Assembly (NCBI GenBank): GCA_905235775.1
Contig: CAJOMY010000028.1
Span: 1-14,371, forward strand
Reading direction: 5' to 3'
DNA: 14,371 bases
From: an uncultured Bacteroidales bacterium
Lineage (GTDB): Bacteria > Bacteroidota > Bacteroidia > Bacteroidales > UBA932
Shown here piece after piece: positions 6,672-13,007 of the stretch. Within the stretch, counting starts at the first letter, position 1, and each line of letters begins with the position of its first letter. The notes below the pieces were generated by a model. The model saw only the letters and a list, made by a program, of their open reading frames with translations. It had not been told where the DNA came from and searched no databases. A program made the position numbers and the translations under genes.

Positions 6672-7989
6672 GGTTTTCCTCAAGCCCGGGCGCGACGAGT
6701 CGTTGCGCCGTTTCCACCCCTGGGTGTTCAGCGGGGCGGTGGCTCAGGTGCAGGGCTCCCCGGCAGAGGGTGATATCGTCGGCGTGTACAGCGCCGATGG
6801 GCAGTTCCTGGCCTCCGGCCACTGGCAGATTGGCTCCATCGCCGTCCGCATCCTTTCCTTCGACGCTGATCCCACCGCGCCCGGCTTCTGGGTCGATTCC
6901 ATCGCCCGGGCCCTTCAGGCCCGTATCGCTGTCGGACTTTTCCCGCCGGTCACTGAATGGTCCGAGCCGGCAACTGCCGGGAGGGGTCCGGCGCAGCCGG
7001 ACGTTTCCGGAGGCAGTTCGCCGGTCGGCTCAGTGAACGGCGGAACGACCTGCTTCCGATTGGTACATGGTGAGGGGGATGGACTGCCGGGGCTGATTAT
7101 CGACTGGTATGACGGGGTGTGTGTGCTGCAGGCCCATTCGGTGGGCATGTTCCGCGCGAAGGGGCAGATCTGCGAGGCGCTGAAGGTCGTGTTCGGCGAG
7201 CGCCTGAAGGCGGTCTATGACAAGAGCTCCGGCACGGCGCCGTTCAAGGCGGGCCTCGAGCTGGTGGACGGCTATCTGTACCGGGCACCGGGCTTTGATG
7301 CCCGCGAGGCGGTGGTGCTGGAGAACGGCCGCGAGTTCCTCGTCAACTGGGAGGAAGGGCAGAAGACCGGCTTTTTCCTGGACCAGCGGGACAACCGGGC
7401 CCTGGTCGGCAAATACGCCGCCGGGCGCCGTGTGCTCAACCTTTTCTGCTACACCGGCGGCTTCAGCATCTATGCCCTGACGGCCGGCGCCGCGCGCGTC
7501 GATTCCGTCGATTCTTCCGCCAAGGCCATGTCGCTGGTGGAGCGCAATATTCAGTTGAATCTTACGAAGCCGAGGGTGGCACGGTTTCCTGTGGCTGCTG
7601 CCGTCTCCCCGGAGGCAGCATACAACAACTATTGCGAGGATGCGATCGAGTTTCTGCGAAAGGTCCCGGAAGGGGAGTACGACCTGATCATCGTGGACCC
7701 GCCGGCATTCGCCAAGCACCGCGGGGCGCTGAAAAACGCGCTGCGCGCCTACCAGCGGCTGAACGCCGCCGCCATCGCCAAGGTGGCGCCGGGCGGCCTG
7801 GTGTTCACCTTCAGCTGCTCGCAGGTCGTCGATAAGATCACCTTCGCCAACACCGTCTTCTCCGCCGCCGCCCAGACCGGCCGCAGCGTCCGGATCCTGG
7901 ACCGCCTCTGCCAGGGCGCCGACCACCCCGTCAGCATCTACCACCCCGAAGGGGAATACCTCAAGGGCCTGCTGCTGTATGTCGAATAG
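6664..7989 (+). CDS. rlmI: RlmI-type class I SAM-dependent rRNA (cytosine-5) methyltransferase with in-frame inserts
   Basis: Expected to methylate a cytosine in 23S rRNA (E. coli RlmI modifies C1962); the exact target here is inferred. ATG 6664 overlaps the exonuclease stop by 8 nt. Residues 1-80 form the N-terminal PUA-like domain (LKPGRDESLRRFHPWVFSGAV). After the insert, the family segment FRLVHGEGDGLPGLIIDWY leads to the Rossmann methyltransferase: NLFCYTGGF (259-267, SAM-binding motif I), DPPAF at 345-349 (motif IV) and FTFSCSQ (motif VI). The protein has 441 residues, against roughly 390-400 usual for the family. The excess is explained by a segment at about 93-128 and a smaller one near 301-320, both encoded by inverted-repeat DNA. 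The core motifs are intact, so it is probably functional. Last gene of the operon. Confidence 0.88.
   Translation: MVKVFLKPGRDESLRRFHPWVFSGAVAQVQGSPAEGDIVGVYSADGQFLASGHWQIGSIAVRILSFDADPTAPGFWVDSIARALQARIAVGLFPPVTEWSEPATAGRGPAQPDVSGGSSPVGSVNGGTTCFRLVHGEGDGLPGLIIDWYDGVCVLQAHSVGMFRAKGQICEALKVVFGERLKAVYDKSSGTAPFKAGLELVDGYLYRAPGFDAREAVVLENGREFLVNWEEGQKTGFFLDQRDNRALVGKYAAGRRVLNLFCYTGGFSIYALTAGAARVDSVDSSAKAMSLVERNIQLNLTKPRVARFPVAAAVSPEAAYNNYCEDAIEFLRKVPEGEYDLIIVDPPAFAKHRGALKNALRAYQRLNAAAIAKVAPGGLVFTFSCSQVVDKITFANTVFSAAAQTGRSVRILDRLCQGADHPVSIYHPEGEYLKGLLLYVE
6940..7045. repeat. Roughly 106-bp imperfect palindromic element inserted in frame in rlmI
   Basis: The segment folds on itself from end to end. 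The outer arms 6940-6956 and 7030-7045 pair with one bulge and one mismatch (CACTGA with TCAGTG at the core). The inner arms CCGGCAACTGCC (6967-6978) and GGCAGTTCGCCGG (7012-7024) pair with one bulge. The centre GTCCGGC (6986-6992) and GCCGGAC (6996-7002) forms a 7-bp hairpin with a GCA loop. It encodes about 35 Pro/Gly/Ser/Ala-rich residues between the two halves of a conserved enzyme. Frame is kept and no stop is introduced. The boundaries are those of the palindrome; no target duplication could be defined. Confidence 0.75.
7582..7620. repeat. Second, smaller palindromic segment in rlmI
   Basis: TGCTGCC (7596-7602) and GGCAGCA (7614-7620) form a 7-bp inverted repeat, preceded by CGGTTTCC (7582-7589). 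The encoded residues (RFPVAAAVSPEAAYNN) lie between the NIQLN strand and the YCEDA segment of the methyltransferase, where relatives usually have a shorter loop. It shares CCGGAGGCAG (7609-7618) with 7007-7016 of the larger element. It may be a degraded copy of the same family or just a GC-rich loop. Confidence 0.4.
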
Positions 7990-8076
7990 GCTCCTGCATC
8001 TCATGAGTAAAATATTAGCGGATGACACGGATGCGTCCGCCTGCCGTCGAAGTTCCTGATCATTCTGGCTTGTGGT

Positions 8077-9369
8077 TCAAGAAATGAGGTATGCCATATA
8101 TTTGCGAACCAGGTCGGAGGAAGACAAATTTCCTGATACAAACTGTTCATAGTCCAGGTCGGATATCCGTTCCCGGACCGCGGTGCCATTGTAGGTGGCG
8201 GCGAGATAATGGCCCCTTTCTCCCGGTTCAACGCGAATGTCCCGGAAATGCCCCAGGAATTCATCGGCTTTCACATAATTGATGGCATATTCTTTCTTGC
8301 GGGTTCTGCCGGGATATGCTGAGATAGCTCCCTTTTTTACAAGATCGTCGATATCCCTTAAAGCGGTATCCAGGGACACGGCACCCAACCGGGCCCAGTT
8401 CTGAGCAGTTAGTTTTGCCTCCTTACCGTCCAGATAGATGTTCAACACTTTCTTCTGCCTTTGGGAAAGCTCCACTCCGGAGAATTCGCGCCAAAATACA
8501 GATTTGTTAAGAATTCCGCTCAGTGTTTCCAGAGAGCTGTCCACAGCCCTGCCAAGGCACGCCACATACCATTCCAGCCAGGAGCTTATATCCCCGTCCT
8601 GGCAGAAGCGCTGTGTTTTCTCAAGCATGGCATAATACTCTTTCTTTTCCTTCTCAATTTCCCGGGACATGCTGAAGAACCGTCCATTCCCTCCGCCTAT
8701 TGCCGCCAGAGCCATATCTGCAATGGCCCGCCCGATACGACCGTTGCCATCATCAAATGGATGTATGCTCACGAAGATAAGATGGGCTATGGCAGACCTG
8801 ATGATGTTGGAGATTCCGGTCTCGCTGTTGAACCAGTACATGAATTCCTCCATATAGTCGTTCACTTCGGAAGCGGGCGGGGCCATATAATGGACTTTTT
8901 CATGCCCCATGGCTCCGGATACCACCTGAACGTCTCCTGCCCGGTAGTTTCCCACGGTAATCGGATAAGAGCCGCTCCTCCCCGTAGGGAACAGAGCGCT
9001 GTGCCAGCCAAAGAGCCGTTCCCTGTCCAGGGGGACATTGCAGTTACGCGTTGCGTCCAGCATCATATCCACTACACCTTCCATAAAATGAGTGGAAGTG
9101 CCGGTTGTCCGGATATTGGTAACGCCCAGACGGCGGACGATGGAAGAACGCACATCGTCTGTATTGAGACTGATCCCTTCAATGCGAAAAGAGGACACGA
9201 TATCCTGGGTGAGAATCTCTACGGAAGCGCCGGAGAGGTCATCCTCCGCAAGGGAAGCAATCCGGCCATGTAGAAAGCCGATACTGGCGCTGACCTTTTC
9301 TACAAGTACTGATATCGTGTCTTTGTCCCAGTCGAAGTGCATCCAATCGTATCTTTCGTATATCCACAT
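8077..9369 (-). CDS. Fic family protein (DUF4172-Fic-wHTH), predicted AMP transferase
   Basis: Predicted to transfer AMP, or another nucleotide monophosphate, from a nucleotide to a protein target. Of 430 residues, the first 40 (WIYERYDWMHFDWD) match the DUF4172 N-terminal domain. The inhibitory helix motif [ST]xxxE[GN] is present as SFRIEG (Ser60, Glu64, Gly65), so this is a class II, self-inhibited Fic. The active-site loop HPFDDGNGRIGR lies at 203-214 with catalytic His203 and is fully intact. Residues about 310-372 form a winged helix (LSQRQKKVLNIYLDG...TALRDIDDLVKKG). About 55 further C-terminal residues are unassigned. It is the only leftward gene between two rightward operons, has its own promoter and looks more AT-rich than its neighbours, suggesting acquisition. 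The 87-nt gap to rlmI holds no convincing terminator. The target is unknown. Confidence 0.93.
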   Translation of the reverse strand: MWIYERYDWMHFDWDKDTISVLVEKVSASIGFLHGRIASLAEDDLSGASVEILTQDIVSSFRIEGISLNTDDVRSSIVRRLGVTNIRTTGTSTHFMEGVVDMMLDATRNCNVPLDRERLFGWHSALFPTGRSGSYPITVGNYRAGDVQVVSGAMGHEKVHYMAPPASEVNDYMEEFMYWFNSETGISNIIRSAIAHLIFVSIHPFDDGNGRIGRAIADMALAAIGGGNGRFFSMSREIEKEKKEYYAMLEKTQRFCQDGDISSWLEWYVACLGRAVDSSLETLSGILNKSVFWREFSGVELSQRQKKVLNIYLDGKEAKLTAQNWARLGAVSLDTALRDIDDLVKKGAISAYPGRTRKKEYAINYVKADEFLGHFRDIRVEPGERGHYLAATYNGTAVRERISDLDYEQFVSGNLSSSDLVRKYMAYLIS

Positions 9370-9384
9370 AGTTGATGCCGTGTT

Positions 9385-9450
9385 TAATTCGCAACAAATA
9401 TAGTTTTTTACGAATAATTATCAAAATTAACTCGCAGAATATGCGAATTA
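9385..9450. promoter_or_regulatory. Inverted repeats flanking the fic promoter (candidate operators)
   Basis: TAATTCGCA at 9385-9393 and its exact reverse complement TGCGAATTA at 9442-9450 bracket the fic promoter. The first lies over the expected transcription start, the second about 17 nt upstream of the -33 box. The second overlaps a perfect 12-bp palindrome, GAATTATAATTC (9445-9456). The arrangement fits a dimeric repressor, possibly the Fic winged helix itself, but the region is AT-rich and short matches can arise by chance. Confidence 0.4.
9395..9425 (-). promoter_or_regulatory. Bacteroidetes-type promoter of the fic gene
   Basis: On the minus strand TTTG (9425-9422) and TATATTTG (9402-9395) are separated by 19 nt, an exact match to TTTG-N19-TAnnTTTG. 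Transcription would start near 9388, about 20 nt before the fic ATG at 9369. Confidence 0.8.
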
Positions 9451-9505
9451 TAATTCATACTCACCCAGCGCCCAGGGCCTTCCGACAGGGTCTTTGCTCA
9501 AAGTA

Positions 9506-9537
9506 CTTGACAATTCCACTGGAAATCAATATCTTTG
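9506..9537 (+). promoter_or_regulatory. Bacteroidetes-type promoter of the secreted protein-fucosidase unit
   Basis: CTTG at 9506-9509 and TATCTTTG at 9530-9537 are 20 nt apart. Transcription near 9544 would give a leader of about 100 nt before ATG 9644. The leader contains a GC-rich stretch (9561-9592) with only weak internal pairing (GCCCG with CGGGC), then an AT-rich run up to the start codon. No riboswitch was recognised. Confidence 0.75.
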
Positions 9538-9643
9538 GACTGTGAACTGTTTTGACGACAAGGCCCGGGCGGTACAGCGTCGTGCGGGCGCTATTTCATA
9601 ATAGTCAATCTGTTATACTATCATCAAATAATCCGAATTAGTC

Positions 9644-10741
9644 ATGAAAAAGTCTATTCTGATTGTCCTGTTTGCCTGTTTTGGCGTAATATGCTGGGCG
9701 CAGGGCTTGAAAACCTGGACATCCGGTCCGCTGATCTGGGATGACTTCCAACTTGCCGGGCCCGAGCGCGCGGACAATCCCGCGAATTCATACATATCGT
9801 TCACGCTGATCCGCGAAAACAAGACGATCAAGACCAAAGGGGTCACGTATAAATATCAGGACGTGACCGCAGCCATCGACCCCATGCAGTCCTGGGTGAA
9901 AGCCGGATGGCGGAACGGGCAGAACCTGCTGAAACTCCAGCAGGAGTTCGACATCCTGCAGTATTTCGCCACGCGCTACCGGGAAGATTTCATGTTCTAT
10001 ACGGATGAGATAATCAATCAGTACGAGCACTACTTGCCTGTGGAAACGAAGCATAAACTCTCAGAGACGGTCTACCTGGATCAGTTCCGTTCCGCCCTTG
10101 AGCAGTTCCGGGCGACCGGTGACGCCAGCGCATATCCTGTCTCCCGCGAGGAGTTTGACATTACGCAGTATCCCTGTCAGATTGCTCCCGGGGCTTCGCA
10201 AGGGCTTTTCTCGCTCATCTATGTGATCCCGACCGGCGAGCTCGCCCAAATGTTCGCTCCGGCCATCGGGCTCTCCTTCGGTTATGGGTATCGTGAAGGG
10301 AAGAATATTTTCCGCGCGGACCTGGCATTAGGCGTCAGCGGATTCTCGTTTGCAAAAGATGTTCCTGCCGGCGGGCCTGGCAGTTTCCTCACCCAGGGAT
10401 CTTATCTGGGCCTTTCCGCCAAGTACGACCGCACGCTTCTTTCCGCGGGGCAAGTTGACCTGGGGCTTTTCGCCGGAGTCGGTTACAGTGCCTGGAAAGA
10501 AGGACAGCTGATCTCTCCGCCGACCGTCGGCGGGTTTACGCTTTCCGAAGGCATCCGCATGGACGTGCATCTGCACCGGACCTTCAACTTCCTGGCCAAG
10601 ACGCCCCAGATGCATGACACGGGGCTTCAGTTCAGGCTGTACGCCGATGAATTGTACAACGCGGCACAGAAAAAATTCATGGTCATCTTCAACATCTCTG
10701 CCGGTCTGAATATCGAATTTAGAAAATTGTCCAGATCATGA
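9644..10741 (+). CDS. Secreted protein with DUF922-like N-terminal half and possible beta-barrel C-terminal half
   Basis: A 365-residue exported protein with signal peptide MKKSILIVLFACFGVICWAQ. Residues about 25-120 resemble DUF922-type secreted predicted Zn-proteases: a LIWDDFQ entry motif, a SWV segment near 83, then a helix where the family has HEQxHFDI. Here that stretch reads KLQQEFDI (97-104), so both metal-binding His and the Glu of HExxH appear lost. Residues about 185-360 alternate hydrophobic and polar residues with many Gly and aromatic positions (FGYGYREGKNIFRADLALGV and following), suggesting an outer-membrane beta-barrel or beta-rich domain. The stop overlaps the fucosidase start by ATGA, implying coupled expression. 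The family link is from memory of the motif and is moderate; the function is unknown. Confidence 0.75.
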   Translation: MKKSILIVLFACFGVICWAQGLKTWTSGPLIWDDFQLAGPERADNPANSYISFTLIRENKTIKTKGVTYKYQDVTAAIDPMQSWVKAGWRNGQNLLKLQQEFDILQYFATRYREDFMFYTDEIINQYEHYLPVETKHKLSETVYLDQFRSALEQFRATGDASAYPVSREEFDITQYPCQIAPGASQGLFSLIYVIPTGELAQMFAPAIGLSFGYGYREGKNIFRADLALGVSGFSFAKDVPAGGPGSFLTQGSYLGLSAKYDRTLLSAGQVDLGLFAGVGYSAWKEGQLISPPTVGGFTLSEGIRMDVHLHRTFNFLAKTPQMHDTGLQFRLYADELYNAAQKKFMVIFNISAGLNIEFRKLSRS

Positions 10742-12942
10742 AAAAAGTATGGCTTGCGTGCGGACTGCTGGCCCTGGTCTCTTGCGGCCGGCAGGCCCTT
10801 CCCCAGGTGGAGACGGTGCGCGTGGAAGCGGATGACACGGAAGCGGACGTCATCCGCAAGGCCGCGAACCTTGTTCCGTCTCCGCGCCAGGCCGCGGCGC
10901 TGGAGAACGGTTTCATCGCTTTCCTGCATTTCGGCCCGAACACATTTACCCGGCGTGAGTGGGGAACGGGTTTCGAGGATCCCGCGGTCTTTGATCTGAA
11001 GGAGCTCCACACCGACGACTGGTGCCGCCGGATGAAGGAAGCCGGGATGAAGATGGCCATCCTGACGGTCAAGCACCATGACGGATTCTGCCTGTGGCAG
11101 ACACGCTACACCACCCACGGCATCATGTCCACCGGCTATCAGGACGGGCGGGGCGACGTGCTGCGCGAACTCGCCGAATCCTGCCGCAAGTACGGCCTCA
11201 AGCTGGGCATCTACCTCTCTCCGGCCGACCTCTACCAGATCGAATCGCCCGACGGCCTGTACGGGAATCTCAGTGCCCCGACGCCCCGCACCATCCCGCG
11301 TCCGGTGGAAGGACGCCCGTTCGAAGACAAGAGGACCTTCCGCTTCACGGTGGACGACTACAATGAGTATTTCCTGAACCAGCTGTTCGAACTGCTGACC
11401 GAGTACGGGCCGATTTCCGAAGTCTGGTTCGACGGGGCGCATCCCAAGCGCAAGGGCGGCCAGACCTACGACTATTCCGCCTGGCGCGAGCTGATCCGCA
11501 CCCTGGCTCCCGATGCGACGGTCTTCGGCCGCGAAGACGTCCGCTGGTGCGGCAACGAGGGCGGCGCCACGCGCGACGCCGAGTTCAACGTCGTCACTTT
11601 CGCAGAGGATCCGGCCGGGATGACGGAATTCCAGGACATGTACGGCGATCAGGGAACGCGGGCGGTGTATGCCGCGCAGCAGAAGCCGTTCTACCTGCAC
11701 TACGAGCCCTGCGAGACCAACACCTCCATCCGCGCCGGCTGGTTCTTCAGCGACGACGACACGCAGGAGGTCCGCACGGCGGACGATGTCTTCGATATCT
11801 ATGAGCGCGCGGTGGGCGGCAACTCCATCTTCCTGTTGAACATCCCGCCGAATCGCGAGGGACGCTTCTCCGAGCACGATGCGGCCGTCCTGCAGGAGGT
11901 GGGCGACCGCATCCGCGAGACGTACGGCGAAGGCTGCAACCTGCTCGTCCGCGCCCGGGGGCCGAAGCGCGTCCTGGACGGCAAGGATGACACGTACGTG
12001 CCGGCAGACGGCCTTGTGCTCCGTCTCCGCGGGCCCGTCACCCTGAACCGCATTGTGCTGCGCGAGCCGGTGACGACCGTCGGCGAACGGGTGGAAGGCT
12101 GCGCCGTGGATGCCCGGATAGACGGGCAGTGGAAGGAGATTGCCGTCGGCACCAACATCGGCTTCCGGCGTATCCTGCGTTTTGCCGACGTCACCACCGA
12201 CGCCCTGCGGATCCGTATCACCGCCACGCGGGACGAGCCGCTGCTGAGCGGGGTCGAGGTCTACCGCTACCGGACGCGTCCGCCCGCCGTCGAGGCGGTG
12301 CAGGCGCCTGACGGCAGGGTCAGTTTGTTCCCCGCCTTCCCGTCGATGCATTGGTGGAGCTACCGGAACAACGATGCCACCGACCTTTATGCCGGCTGCA
12401 CCATCCTGTATTCGACCGGGGCGGAAGGAGAGATGAAACCCTATGGCGGTCCGTTCCATCTCGAGAACGGCGAGGTCCGGGCCGTGGCCGAGTTGAACGG
12501 CGAGCGGGGGCCCGAACTCGTCCGCCATTTCGGCTGGGCCAAGCAGGACTGGAAGGTCATCGGCTGCAGCAGCGAGTATCCCGGCCAGTTCGCCCGGCAG
12601 GCCATCGACGGCCGGACCGACAGTTGCTGGCAGTCGCGCGACGGGGTGCAGCAGTACATCAGCATTGACCTCGGGGAAGTCCGCGAACTGCGTGGCTTTG
12701 CCTATACGCCCCATACTTTCACAAAGGAAAGTATGATTGAGCAGGGCGTCTTCCGCATCAGTCCGGACGGGAAGAACTGGAAAGATGCCGAGTCTTTCGC
12801 TTTCGGAAATCTTGTGAACGACCCGACCCGCCGGGTGCATCAGTTCGCGAAGCCCCTCCGGACCCGCTATGTCCAGATCCGCTCCACCGGCATCGCCGCA
12901 GGGGGCAACGCTGCCGGCATGGCCGAGCTGGACCTGTTCTGA
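10738..12942 (+). CDS. Multidomain GH29 alpha-L-fucosidase lipoprotein
   Basis: Predicted exo-alpha-L-fucosidase that releases fucose from host or plant glycans, probably tethered on the cell envelope. The signal peptide ends in lipobox LVSC with Cys16. Residues about 35-390 are the GH29 catalytic barrel: GIMSTG, KHHDGF at 112-117, and VWFDGAHP with predicted nucleophile Asp232. Glu274 in WCGNEGG is a candidate acid/base, but this is not certain. Three further domains follow: a beta-sandwich at about 400-510 (VLDGKDDTYV...), a chitobiase-C-like segment at about 515-600 (ILYSTGAEGEMKPYGGPFHL), and an F5/8 type C/CBM32-like domain at about 605-734 (AIDGRTDSCWQS...YISIDLGEVRELRG). At 734 residues it is long because of these accessory modules, and it resembles subfamily B-like GH29 enzymes of gut Bacteroidetes. 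Translationally coupled to the upstream secreted protein. Confidence 0.93.
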   Translation: MKKVWLACGLLALVSCGRQALPQVETVRVEADDTEADVIRKAANLVPSPRQAAALENGFIAFLHFGPNTFTRREWGTGFEDPAVFDLKELHTDDWCRRMKEAGMKMAILTVKHHDGFCLWQTRYTTHGIMSTGYQDGRGDVLRELAESCRKYGLKLGIYLSPADLYQIESPDGLYGNLSAPTPRTIPRPVEGRPFEDKRTFRFTVDDYNEYFLNQLFELLTEYGPISEVWFDGAHPKRKGGQTYDYSAWRELIRTLAPDATVFGREDVRWCGNEGGATRDAEFNVVTFAEDPAGMTEFQDMYGDQGTRAVYAAQQKPFYLHYEPCETNTSIRAGWFFSDDDTQEVRTADDVFDIYERAVGGNSIFLLNIPPNREGRFSEHDAAVLQEVGDRIRETYGEGCNLLVRARGPKRVLDGKDDTYVPADGLVLRLRGPVTLNRIVLREPVTTVGERVEGCAVDARIDGQWKEIAVGTNIGFRRILRFADVTTDALRIRITATRDEPLLSGVEVYRYRTRPPAVEAVQAPDGRVSLFPAFPSMHWWSYRNNDATDLYAGCTILYSTGAEGEMKPYGGPFHLENGEVRAVAELNGERGPELVRHFGWAKQDWKVIGCSSEYPGQFARQAIDGRTDSCWQSRDGVQQYISIDLGEVRELRGFAYTPHTFTKESMIEQGVFRISPDGKNWKDAESFAFGNLVNDPTRRVHQFAKPLRTRYVQIRSTGIAAGGNAAGMAELDLF

Positions 12943-13007
12943 CAGCTGCGCCCTCGGGCAAAATGTGACAGGCTCTGGATGACAATCAGTTAGAAAAACC
13001 GGACGGG

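Noticed and set aside
7990..8076. Bidirectional terminator between rlmI and fic
   Set aside because: Only a 5-bp GCGGA/TCCGC pairing with a 13-nt loop and no T-run is visible, which is too weak to call.
8461..9273. 270-codon open frame antisense to fic
   Set aside because: The Fic motifs on the other strand are complete and have their own promoter; this translation is unstructured and Pro/His-rich.
10627..12840. 737-codon open frame antisense to the fucosidase gene
   Set aside because: The sense strand encodes a clear GH29 enzyme with full motifs; the antisense product has no recognisable domains.
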